A stretch of 64,000 nucleotides of DNA. Origin: SZUA-152 sp964401355 (GTDB lineage: Bacteria > Pseudomonadota > Gammaproteobacteria > SZUA-152). Every line of letters starts with the position of its first letter. Position 1 is the first letter of the stretch. Positions 53,580 to 61,961 of the stretch are shown here, piece by piece. A program made the translations under genes and the position numbers. The stretch is from positions 1-64,000 of the forward strand of contig CAYNYJ010000003.1 in NCBI GenBank assembly GCA_964401355.1, given 5' to 3'. The notes beneath the pieces are model-generated. The model was not told where the DNA came from, did no database searches, and worked only from the letters and a program-made list of their open reading frames with translations.

Positions 53580-55621
53580 TAGCTGTCTCCTTTTAAGGTT
53601 TTAGAATCGTTATCATCTGTGCTGTGTTCTTTAAGTATCCACTGTCCATTTTTTAGTTTGTGCTCTCTTAACCATTTTCGTTGGCAATGGAAACCTAATA
53701 GATATTCTCCCTTAAGTTTGGTTGACGAATTAAACTCATCCACCTCAAAAGCATCGGAAATATCATCAAGCAATCGTTTGTAACCTTCTTCAAGAGGTGC
53801 GATTTTACTTCTCAATCTTTGCTGATAAGGAACGATTCCTTTTACAATTACTAACCAGGTGGCTGCGGGGTAATCGACAAATCTTTGCATCAAACGACTG
53901 GCATTCGTTGACCTAGGTTTTTCATCAGCAACTATCATTGCCATTTCTTCAATTTTTTCTGCAACAGCTAATAAACGACCATAAAGATAGTCTCGGTTTT
54001 TTCTGTCTACTTCTAATGTCATGATGTAATTTCTCCTTTCATTTTCAATTGGTTTTCTTCGGTCATAGCCCTTGAAAAGAGCGCATGCAATACAGAGATG
54101 TTTTTCCCATAACCATTGCTCATCGTTTTTATAGGCATTACGATTCGTCGCTCTTTGTACAGCTTTCAAAACTAAATCAATGGGAAATGGGCGCACTTCA
54201 ACAATGCAAGGCAATATACGTTCTATAGTGTTTTTCTTTAGTGAGTCGTTGACGTTTGTGCCATATACAGCTTCCCAAATTGAACGTGGTGATGGTGCGC
54301 TGATTGGCCATACCGTTTTTTTAGCAGGCTTTGATTTTCCAACATCCACTTCAATTGAATGTCGTTGGTACCATGCAAAATCATTATGCCATTGTGAAAT
54401 ACGTTCAATATATTCTTTCGGGAAAAGTTCCTGATGGTAAGTCACTGCCATACGTCCGGGTGTTGCTGAGTCCAGCCCCATAATTACAATATTATCTGTC
54501 TCCTTTAATTTAGCCTGATAACCCGCCATATATTTACCTAACGCTTTAGCAAATGACTGACCAAGGTCAATTGTGTGATCAATCTGGTTTTTCGCTTCAG
54601 GTAATGGGGTGGATATTTCCTGAATTTCATCATCAAGATGATCCCAGATATCTTCCATAGGTTGAGGTATTTCTCTTCCTGATACTGCCCAGGCCACCAC
54701 TGCTTGATCGCCATTGCGAAAACCTTGCCGTGAAATCAACCACCGTAGCGCATTGTGCGCTTTTTGGGTTACGTCAAAAGAAATCCCAACTGACTGTGCG
54801 CCTTGTTTTCCCATGCTGTTTTTGGAATCCGTAAACCGGCCTCTAAATGTATAACCAGACATATCATTTGATGACACAAGTTTGGCTTTATCTCCAGTAT
54901 GACGAAGCTTAGCTGGGTGGTTAACGGCCAATGGCGTTTCTTTGCCTGTTATATAGCAAAGCCCCGTTTGATCACTATTAGCTAATTCATAATCTACCCA
55001 TGCTTTTTGTAAATCAGGATCTTTCCATGTATCGCTAACCGGATCTCCTTGTCTCTCTTCGACGCTCCAGCAAACCAACGCATTTCCCTGGTCGAGCATT
55101 CCCTTTTCTTTCGGCAAAACCTTGAATATCTTGGGGGCATCACTCTCGCTGTCTTTTGGCCACGATAGCAATAAGTTACCCTGCTCATCGACAAATAGGA
55201 TTTTATGTTCAACCAAATCCTGAACCACCGCGCCTTTCTCAACATATTTCTTGACTGCTTGCGCTTTAGGGTGGGTATGGGCTGAGCTACACCATCCATC
55301 AAGTTGTTTGAGAAAACCGTCAAAATACCCTGGTTTTTTGCCACCATATTTCGGATAATCCTTGGCGACATATTGGATTTTATCTGCCAATGGGTGTGGT
55401 GCTTCACCGCTACTCCTGCCCGCTGACTTTTCTGTTGCAGGCAAGACTATCTGTGTTTTTTCCAGCACTTCTGCTCGCTTAAAATTTCCATCGCTATCAA
55501 TAGTGATTTTTATATGTGCATTTTGCAGGGTATGACTAATTGGCATGGGTTTCTCTGACTCAGACAGATCAAGTCGCATACCAGATTCATAGGTTTCATA
55601 TAGTTTGGCCATCCAACTCAT
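53579..55621 (-). CDS. cas8c: Type I-C large subunit Cas8c (Csd1)
   Basis: Cas8c recognises the PAM and recruits Cas3. The 680-residue protein has family segments near the N-terminus (KLYETYESGMRLD, PISHTLQNAHIKITID), NALRWLISRQGFRNGDQAVVAWAVSG near 298 and LYGRLLAVAEKIEEMA near 547. In type I-C an internal start in this gene makes the small Cas11 subunit; an internal start near the 3' third is plausible but I cannot fix it. It overlaps cas5c by four bases. Confidence 0.96.
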   Translation of the reverse strand: MSWMAKLYETYESGMRLDLSESEKPMPISHTLQNAHIKITIDSDGNFKRAEVLEKTQIVLPATEKSAGRSSGEAPHPLADKIQYVAKDYPKYGGKKPGYFDGFLKQLDGWCSSAHTHPKAQAVKKYVEKGAVVQDLVEHKILFVDEQGNLLLSWPKDSESDAPKIFKVLPKEKGMLDQGNALVCWSVEERQGDPVSDTWKDPDLQKAWVDYELANSDQTGLCYITGKETPLAVNHPAKLRHTGDKAKLVSSNDMSGYTFRGRFTDSKNSMGKQGAQSVGISFDVTQKAHNALRWLISRQGFRNGDQAVVAWAVSGREIPQPMEDIWDHLDDEIQEISTPLPEAKNQIDHTIDLGQSFAKALGKYMAGYQAKLKETDNIVIMGLDSATPGRMAVTYHQELFPKEYIERISQWHNDFAWYQRHSIEVDVGKSKPAKKTVWPISAPSPRSIWEAVYGTNVNDSLKKNTIERILPCIVEVRPFPIDLVLKAVQRATNRNAYKNDEQWLWEKHLCIACALFKGYDRRKPIENERRNYIMTLEVDRKNRDYLYGRLLAVAEKIEEMAMIVADEKPRSTNASRLMQRFVDYPAATWLVIVKGIVPYQQRLRSKIAPLEEGYKRLLDDISDAFEVDEFNSSTKLKGEYLLGFHCQRKWLREHKLKNGQWILKEHSTDDNDSKTLKGDS

Positions 55622-56334
55622 AAGGCTGCCTCCTCAGTTTCCACTGAAAGCAGGTTGTTACCTTCTTCAAACTGCTTGGCTAGCATGGGGCGGATAAAAC
55701 GGCTCACGGTACATGCTTCTGGCCGGGGGAATTCCAGAATACCTTTTTTCATGACGGCATTCCAAAATCGGCTGTGTAATTTGTCCTTGCCTGTTTCATC
55801 CGGGTAATCAAAGCCATGGAACATCAGGCCAAAATCCAGTTCATCAATATCATCGTAAGCACCTTTCCCTTCACCAAATTCACAAGGTTCAACATAAGCC
55901 TGACAATCCCGCGTACCGAGAAATATATCTTGTCTTCCGCCTTTTTCTATTGAGCGTTTTGCTATGGCAAAATGTTTGCCATCAATGCGATCTTTGGCTA
56001 GTTCAGGCCGGTGCTCATTCCATTCAAAATGCGCCTCTACCTGATATTCCACATCATGCAGGAATGTATAAATTGCAAGGCTATTGCCACCACTCCAAAC
56101 CAGTGGTTTTGTGCCTTTAGTTTGTGTGCGCAGTGATTTCATTACTCTGACTTTATCGACATGCCAGATAAACGTGGGTTTCCAGTAAATGGACTTCAAT
56201 ACGCCTTTTATGGCTTCATAAGTAGGCAAGTGATAAGTACTTTTCTCGCCACCAATCTTGGTTACGGGGTCAGTAAACAGGGCATAACGGGCATACACTT
56301 TAAAACTGACACTGTTTTTTGGTGTTTTATGCAT
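55618..56334 (-). CDS. cas5c: Type I-C crRNA endonuclease Cas5c
   Basis: In type I-C Cas5 replaces Cas6 and cuts the repeat to make crRNA. The protein of 238 residues begins MHKTPKNSVSFKVYARYALFTDPVTKIGGEK. It has the Lys-His pair in RIDGKHFAIAKR near 117 and QDIFLGTRDCQAYV. I chose the ATG at 56334, preceded by TAGGAGG-A at six bases; an ATG at 56352 would overlap cas3. It is 12 bases after cas3. Confidence 0.95.
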   Translation of the reverse strand: MHKTPKNSVSFKVYARYALFTDPVTKIGGEKSTYHLPTYEAIKGVLKSIYWKPTFIWHVDKVRVMKSLRTQTKGTKPLVWSGGNSLAIYTFLHDVEYQVEAHFEWNEHRPELAKDRIDGKHFAIAKRSIEKGGRQDIFLGTRDCQAYVEPCEFGEGKGAYDDIDELDFGLMFHGFDYPDETGKDKLHSRFWNAVMKKGILEFPRPEACTVSRFIRPMLAKQFEEGNNLLSVETEEAAL

Positions 56335-56345
56335 TCGAGTTCCTC

Positions 56346-58772
56346 CTAACAATGATTGAAATCCATTGAGCTACACCGCTTATCCGACAAGCCAAACTCA
56401 TCGCTATAATATTGTTTGTCCAGCCAATAAATACCTTCACCGGGCTGTATTTCATAAACGGCTTTTTCTTTTTGCAGCCGTTTCCATACATTGGGAAATA
56501 CATTAACACTGAATCTTTGTGCTTGCTTGAGTAGCTGTCTATATGTTTTCACATCAAATTCTTTTGCAACACGACCTAGCTCAGCTATCAGGTGTTTAGC
56601 CTCGTCATTATAAGGAACTATCACTGCCTGAGTGGGTGAGTCGATAGCTTTAAAGGCTTTTCCAGCAGCCATGAAGGACTGTTGCAGTAATCCTGATTTT
56701 TCACTGCGACCTATATTTTTTGTATTATTGCTTAATAGGTTTAATAAATTATCATTCCTTCCGATTTGCCTAGCAGTGACAGGGTAAGCCATTTCATCAG
56801 CACGGTCATAAAAATAATAATTAAAGTATTGCTTTATGGCATTTGGTGCTAATAAATCATCAAATTTCTCATCGAAAATACGCTGAGCCTTATCTATACC
56901 AATCTTTATATCTTTTAATAGATCAATTTTTTCTTCGCAAGGATTGATAACATGAACGGTTGCCATTTCTTGAAGTCCATTACGGTTGCAGCGTCCTGCT
57001 GCCTGAGCAATAGAATCTAACCCCGCAAGAAAACGTATAACAGAAGCGAAATCTACATCGACACCCGCCTCAATAAGTTGGGTGCTGACACATAGCACGG
57101 GTAGGCTTTGTTCTAATCGCTGACGAATTTTTTTAAATATCGCTTTGCGATGTGCCGGGCAAAGGTTAGTGCTTAATTGAAAGATTGATTCATTGTCTAC
57201 TTTAGGACTTAAAGCCTGATAAAGTTGTTGCGCCCATGACTTTGTATTGACAATAATAAGGCAGCTACCTAGTTTTTCAAATTCACTGAAAGCCAGTTCC
57301 GAAATTTGTTCTGCCGTCCACCCTTCTGGTTTTAGGTTAGGTACAACTTTTGCGCGCTGTAAATCTTCGAATAGTTTTGTCACATTACCCGCCAGTTCAT
57401 TTTCTTTAGGTATTGTTAACTGTCCTTTCTCTGGTGTTTTAAGATTATCAAGCAAAGGCTGTGTAGCCGTGCAAAGCACAGCGGTTGTATTGCAGTAGTT
57501 GGTGAGAAAATTAAGTGCATTGCAAAATAGGTGCGTGCAGTTAATGGGCAGGGTCTGGATTTCATCAAATATCAGCACGCTATTGGCCAGTTGGTGCATT
57601 TTCCTTGCGCCTCTTGTCCCTCCTGAAAATAGCACTTCGAGAAATTGCACCATGGTGGTCATTACAATCGGCGCATCCCAGTTCTCTGAAACGATTTTGC
57701 TATGCCATGTTTGTGTCTCAGGCTCTAAATTGGAATGTTGTTCCAGCACCCACGGGCATTCATCTTTTGAACACTCAATGAGTTCGCGTATCGCTTGTGC
57801 ATTTTGTTCAATAATGGACGTGAAAGGAATAATGTAGATAATACGGTCTGATTTATGCTCTTCTGCATGATGAAGGGCGTAACGCAAACTTGCATAAGTT
57901 TTGCCTCCACCCGTTGGTACAGTAAGGCTGTAAATACCTTGTTTGCCTTTTGCGCGTTGTTTGCAGTTGTCTGAAATATTTCGTCGCAACTTATCTATGG
58001 GCTTTTCGCCACTGAATTCTTTAATAGCGGATTCAAGACGGTTGACTGGAATTGACCAATTTACAGGAGAGTTGTTTCTGTGCTGTGTATTTTCAGGACA
58101 TTCAAAATCAGCACTGTTAATTCGATCTGCATCAACCAGGCAACTGAATAACATACGCGTCCAGAAACCTAAATTAAACGATTGGATAGTTACTGGAAGT
58201 TTCTCATTTTCAATTTTAATGATTTTCTTTAGTTGAGTTAATATATTTTTCAACAACTCTTTATCTGCCAAATCACTTATCTTTTCCAGATAGTGTTGTG
58301 GTGCATTTTTCAGGCATTCATTTTTATGTGTTTTATCGTCTGGTTTGTTCATTCTGTCTGAAAAGCCATTATCACCATCTGGTTTAAGGCAATCAATTAG
58401 GCCGCTGTGATGAGACGCAACACATAAGGCGAGTATCTGACCAACAAGTTGACCTTGTGCGCCCCACTTTCCATAACTTTGCCACACCCATTGAGCACCA
58501 GCACTGGAATGATCTATTTTTCCTTTTAGACTTTTAAAGTCCACATACTCATCTTCATCAGGATTGATCTTTCCAGTCGCAGATCCAATATAGTCCTGAA
58601 AGACTTGGCTATATTTACCTAAGTCATGCAGTAAGCCGAGTAGTTGTCCAGCACCAGAAACCTCCAGCTTGGCTGCTAAACGTCCAGCTATTTCACCTAC
58701 TTCATCAAGGTGGGTTCCCAACGTCTGGTCTTTTGCATCTTTTTTTCTATGATGCGCTATGAACTTTTTCAT
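56346..58772 (-). CDS. cas3: CRISPR-associated helicase-nuclease Cas3
   Basis: Cas3 unwinds and degrades the target DNA recruited by Cascade. The 808-residue protein has an N-terminal HD nuclease domain (H21, then HD at 49-50 in GLLHDLGKYSQ, and SHHSGLID near 125). A superfamily 2 helicase follows: VPTGGGKTYASL near 284, IIYIIPFTSIIEQNA, SVLIFDEIQTLP near 392 and STQLIEAGVDVDFASV near 567. First gene of the cas operon; 88 bases separate it from the pRiA4b-like gene upstream. Confidence 0.96.
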   Translation of the reverse strand: MKKFIAHHRKKDAKDQTLGTHLDEVGEIAGRLAAKLEVSGAGQLLGLLHDLGKYSQVFQDYIGSATGKINPDEDEYVDFKSLKGKIDHSSAGAQWVWQSYGKWGAQGQLVGQILALCVASHHSGLIDCLKPDGDNGFSDRMNKPDDKTHKNECLKNAPQHYLEKISDLADKELLKNILTQLKKIIKIENEKLPVTIQSFNLGFWTRMLFSCLVDADRINSADFECPENTQHRNNSPVNWSIPVNRLESAIKEFSGEKPIDKLRRNISDNCKQRAKGKQGIYSLTVPTGGGKTYASLRYALHHAEEHKSDRIIYIIPFTSIIEQNAQAIRELIECSKDECPWVLEQHSNLEPETQTWHSKIVSENWDAPIVMTTMVQFLEVLFSGGTRGARKMHQLANSVLIFDEIQTLPINCTHLFCNALNFLTNYCNTTAVLCTATQPLLDNLKTPEKGQLTIPKENELAGNVTKLFEDLQRAKVVPNLKPEGWTAEQISELAFSEFEKLGSCLIIVNTKSWAQQLYQALSPKVDNESIFQLSTNLCPAHRKAIFKKIRQRLEQSLPVLCVSTQLIEAGVDVDFASVIRFLAGLDSIAQAAGRCNRNGLQEMATVHVINPCEEKIDLLKDIKIGIDKAQRIFDEKFDDLLAPNAIKQYFNYYFYDRADEMAYPVTARQIGRNDNLLNLLSNNTKNIGRSEKSGLLQQSFMAAGKAFKAIDSPTQAVIVPYNDEAKHLIAELGRVAKEFDVKTYRQLLKQAQRFSVNVFPNVWKRLQKEKAVYEIQPGEGIYWLDKQYYSDEFGLSDKRCSSMDFNHC

Positions 58773-58860
58773 TATGTGTATCCGTGTGTTTATTCACTGT
58801 ATTGGTATTCTTCATATGCTGGTATTCCAACGCCCGAACTCATCACTATTGCCCCAATTT

Positions 58861-59418
58861 TCATTTCAACAACCGATTGACGGCATCCACATCAAACGCC
58901 TCCGCATCGAAATCATCGCCCATCCATTCAACGATCTCTTCGTGCTCTTCATTTTTGAGGTCATAAAATGCTTCGAGCATATTGGCGTAACCGGGCGGGC
59001 CACCGCAATCTTCGGGCGGACAGGCGCGTTGGCCGTCGAGGCAGACGGGATAATGGGCGCCCGGTTCGGCGGGCAGTATCTTTTCAATTTCGAGATCGTG
59101 TTCCCAGCTATCGCCAAAATCGTAATCGTAGATGAAGCTGCTGCCTGTATTGGCGATTTTGTCGAGACGTACGTTATGTTCGTTTTTTACGTCGCCGGGG
59201 AAGTCGGGATCGGGTTCACCGTAGTGATCACGGCCAACGCGAAAGCCGTGCAGGTGGGCATTATCCCAGCCCATCACATCCTGCAGGATGCTGTGCAGTT
59301 CTCCCAGTTTGGTATCTGCCCTTACCAGGAAGTGCCTACAGACGAGCGGCTCTATGTAACGCAGGGTGATCTTGATTTGATAGATGCTGTTGCTGTGACC
59401 GGCTGTTTTTTTGCTCAT
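58861..59418 (-). CDS. pRiA4b ORF-3 family protein
   Basis: The 185-residue protein has the family pattern YQIKITLRYIEPLVCRHFLV, LGELHSILQDVMGWDNAHLHGFRV, FIYDYDFGDSWEHDLEIE and CLDGQRACPPEDCGGPPGYANMLE (landmarks GWDNAHLHGF, DFGDSWEH, CPPEDCGG). Function is unknown; members are frequent on plasmids and mobile islands. It lies directly upstream of cas3 in the same direction and may share its transcript. Confidence 0.92.
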   Translation of the reverse strand: MSKKTAGHSNSIYQIKITLRYIEPLVCRHFLVRADTKLGELHSILQDVMGWDNAHLHGFRVGRDHYGEPDPDFPGDVKNEHNVRLDKIANTGSSFIYDYDFGDSWEHDLEIEKILPAEPGAHYPVCLDGQRACPPEDCGGPPGYANMLEAFYDLKNEEHEEIVEWMGDDFDAEAFDVDAVNRLLK

Positions 59419-59697
59419 GGTTGTTATGCCTCATTATTCATACTGCCATTAAACTACTCGTCATTATTGTTGCATAGTCACTATCTCGCAGGATGAGACG
59501 GTACAAACTTATTTTTCGAATATTTGGCCGCTTCGTGCAATACATCCCGTATCCCTTCAACCGCGGTTCTTCTGTGGATTATTTGATATTCTCCGCACAA
59601 TACACATGCATACAGGCTGATTTTGAAAAATTTTTTGCTTCCTGCCCATCTTGCTATCAATGCAGCCTGTCTATTATTTCCCCAAACAACAAGTTAT

Positions 59698-59788
59698 GGG
59701 GACACAACATCTATCTATCATTCTTTTCCAGCTTTGTTTACGATTTTTTAGTTTTGATACCCAAGCAATTAAGTATTGTGTCCCCAAA
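59698..59788. repeat. Inverted TGGGGACACAA / TTGTGTCCCCA pair
   Basis: Perfect 11-bp inverted ends enclose about 70 AT-rich bases. Similar GGGGACACAA ends flank REP-associated or IS200-like elements elsewhere, but no transposase is present here. The right end touches the arsR remnant. The stretch 59419-59697 shows no gene I can support. Confidence 0.65.
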
Positions 59789-59793
59789 ATTCT

Positions 59794-59848
59794 CTGGGTA
59801 GAGCCAGCCACTGTGCAAGCCTTGGCATAATTTTTTCAGAACAAGGCT
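59794..59848 (+). pseudogene. 3' remnant of an arsR duplicate
   Basis: This short stretch matches the last 50 or so bases of arsR (around GTGCAAGCCTTGGCA and the TTTTTTCAGA run) with several substitutions, including a stop (TAA) in place of a glutamine codon. It precedes the arsM remnant, as in the intact locus. Confidence 0.8.
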
Positions 59849-59905
59849 CAGAATGACTCGTAGGCTCTCATAAAATCGACCACATTTACTGCCCATTCTA
59901 TACCC

Positions 59906-60255
59906 ACCATATTCAGGAGAAACATCATGAACACCAAAACCACCGCCAAAATCCAGGACGATATCCGTCAACACGTGCTCGGAAGTAGCCTAGGCTAGTA
60001 ACGCCGGAGATAATTGCGGGGTCGAAGCCAGTTGCTGCGGGGTGTCGGACGACACCGCCATCAACACCCTGATTTCCACTCGCATGGGCTATTCGCAAGA
60101 TGATCTCGACGCCGTACCCGAGGGTGCCGACCATGATCAGCAAGGCCCGCACCAACGCCGACAACAGCGTTGACGCGATCATTTCCAACTGCGGGATCAA
60201 TCTCTCGCCCAACGCTACCATCGAGGCCATCAAACTTGGAGGGATTACTGCGCCA
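59906..60255 (+). pseudogene. Decayed arsM duplicate
   Basis: The ribosome binding site CAGGAGA, the ATG at 59927 and the first 190 bases closely match arsM, but in-frame stops and small indels are present (for example CTAGGCTAG near 59990). Three internal deletions follow. They correspond to loss of about 156, 62 and 276 bases of arsM, the first two with shared CCGAC or CGCCGAC at the break points. It cannot make an enzyme. It ends at the arsM 3' end, 12 bases before the structured repeat. Confidence 0.92.
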
Positions 60256-60266
60256 GCGACTGCTGC

Positions 60267-60437
60267 TATTAATCCGGCCGCATTATAGACTGGATTAATA
60301 ATGCGGTGCAGGGACGCACCGCCGTTGGCGATAGCCAACGCGAGCCTGCAAAACACAAGCAAATTCGCATATTTGCGCCGTGTTTTGCAGGCGACTCAGA
60401 ATGGATCAGAATGATCTATTTTGAAGCCGGGTTAATA
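60267..60437. repeat. Structured dispersed repeat, copy 2 of 2
   Basis: Same orientation and layout as 2887-3070: hairpins CGGTGC/GCACCG (60304-60321), CGTTGGC/GCCAACG (60323-60340) and GCCTGCAAAACAC/GTGTTTTGCAGGC (60344-60392) with inner GCAAAT/ATTTGC. The two stem changes relative to copy 1 are paired, so both copies keep perfect stems. Confidence 0.85.
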
Positions 60438-61000
60438 GGTCAGCTAAAATGCGCCTATCCCTATGTAAAAGACATGGGCAATCACGTTACCTATTGATCC
60501 TATCAGTAGGGGAATAAGCAATAATCCTACGAGTAGACCCTAATTGAAGCGATTATTAGCGTTCAGTTGATATTCATTGTTTTCAGTATGTTTAAAGTCA
60601 TATGTTGTCAAGCTCACTGTGAGTGACTTTCAATAGAAGCCGCCAAAGGGAATGGTGGCTATCAGACATGTTTGCTGTGATGAACTCAATGCATCACATC
60701 GTTTGTGGTTTCTACTAGAGGTTGTTGCCGTCATTTTCTTTAGTGGCAATCAGGAAACAATGCGAATAGATCAGAAGCCTATTGCGGTGTAGGTTATTCC
60801 TTGAAGACGAAATTCGCTCATCTTTCCACTTACTTCGAGATCAGATACAAACTGCTCATAGAGAAATAACGACGGAGCGATTCAGGAAGCCCACTCAGAA
60901 GTCCGGTGTCATCGATGCGGTCATAAACGTAATCGAGGACGGAGGATTACACAAATATTTCAGAAAGAATTGAAGACAACACATAACAAGCCCATTCGAT
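60438..61000. other. Gene-poor region after the repeat
   Basis: No supported gene is seen in 563 bases. An open frame of 63 codons at 60782-60973 has no recognised family and may be a fragment. An imperfect palindrome GTCAAGCTCACTGTGAGTGAC-like (arms CTCAC/GTGAG, centre 60618) could be a regulator site, but no promoter is evident. Confidence 0.5.
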
Positions 61001-61777
61001 CTACATTGTTCTGTCGCCAATTTTTGGGTTGGCAGCATGTTCCAGCCAAGTAAGGTTCTGAATATAGATGGCGCGATTTTCGACGCGCAGAATACCTTTT
61101 CGGCGCAAGTCCCCCAGCACTTCGGTTACGGTTTGGCGGCTGGTGCCTATCATGTCGGCCATTTCTTGATGCGTAATGGGGATGTCCAGATAGATGTCAC
61201 TATGAATACGTTTGCCGTAACGGGCCGCTAACCGTGTAATGAGTTTGACGACTCGGGAGGTGACGTTGTCGGCAGCGACATTGAGGTGCACATTACCCAG
61301 CTCGCGCAGGCGGCAGGAGAGTAGGTCGATGACGCTGGTGGAGGCTTGGGGGGATTGTTGTAAAAAGTGGGCAAAGGCATTTTGTCCAATCACCAAAATT
61401 TCACTGTCGCAGCAGGATTGGGCAAAGACCTCGCGGCGACCACTGCGCAGTATTTCCGCTAGGCCAAATAACTCACCCGGAAAGCAAAACCAGAGAATCA
61501 CCTCGCGTCCCACGGATGACAGCTGGTAAATTTTTACCCGCCCTTCCAGCAGGATATAGACATATTCCCCCGGGGAACCGGCATGAAATATGGTTTCGCC
61601 CTTACGGTAGTGTCGCGTTTCTCCCAAGGAGAGTAACTGGTTCTGGTTATTCTGGCCGACTTGCGAAAAGAAATCCGGTGGACGCACGTACCACAATGCA
61701 TCGTTTTTTCTTGATGAAGTTACAGTTTGTCGGCTGGGCGACCGAATTGCGGCAGCAATGTGTGATGTCATGGCCAA
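61001..61777 (-). CDS. Crp/Fnr family transcriptional regulator
   Basis: The 258-residue regulator has an N-terminal cyclic-nucleotide-type sensor fold (residues 45-160: FHAGSPGEYVYILLEGRVKIYQ, ELFGLAEIL). A C-terminal HTH (residues 195-235) has ITHQEMADMIGTSRQTVTEVLGDLRRKGIL (landmark GTSRQTVTEVL). It lacks the N-terminal cysteine cluster of Fnr, so it does not sense oxygen through that iron-sulfur centre. The ligand is unknown. It is divergent from the DUF3604 gene. Confidence 0.88.
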   Translation of the reverse strand: MAMTSHIAAAIRSPSRQTVTSSRKNDALWYVRPPDFFSQVGQNNQNQLLSLGETRHYRKGETIFHAGSPGEYVYILLEGRVKIYQLSSVGREVILWFCFPGELFGLAEILRSGRREVFAQSCCDSEILVIGQNAFAHFLQQSPQASTSVIDLLSCRLRELGNVHLNVAADNVTSRVVKLITRLAARYGKRIHSDIYLDIPITHQEMADMIGTSRQTVTEVLGDLRRKGILRVENRAIYIQNLTWLEHAANPKIGDRTM

Positions 61778-61865
61778 TATCCTTTTGGCTGAATGTGTGT
61801 GGGCGTGCGGTGGTGGGCAGCGCGAGTAATAAGGTCAAAGATGCAGCAAAAATGCGCTATCACTC

Positions 61866-61879
61866 GCGATGCTCATCAA
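61866..61879. promoter_or_regulatory. FNR/CRP-type box between divergent genes
   Basis: GCGAT-GCTC-ATCAA, which on the other strand reads TTGAT-GAGC-ATCGC, matches the TTGAT-N4-ATCAA box at 8 of 10 positions. It is 83-89 bases from both divergent start codons, so it could serve both the Crp/Fnr gene and the DUF3604 gene. Confidence 0.35.
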
Positions 61880-61961
61880 TGTGCTCACTCTACGCATAAG
61901 CACACGGTTTGCACAAGAGCGGAAAGAAACAAGACGGAATTCCCCATGACAGGAGTTGACC

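Noticed and set aside
59493..59801. Open frame of 102 codons
   Set aside because: AT-rich, no ribosome binding site, no recognisable domain, and it runs across the inverted repeat pair into the arsR remnant.
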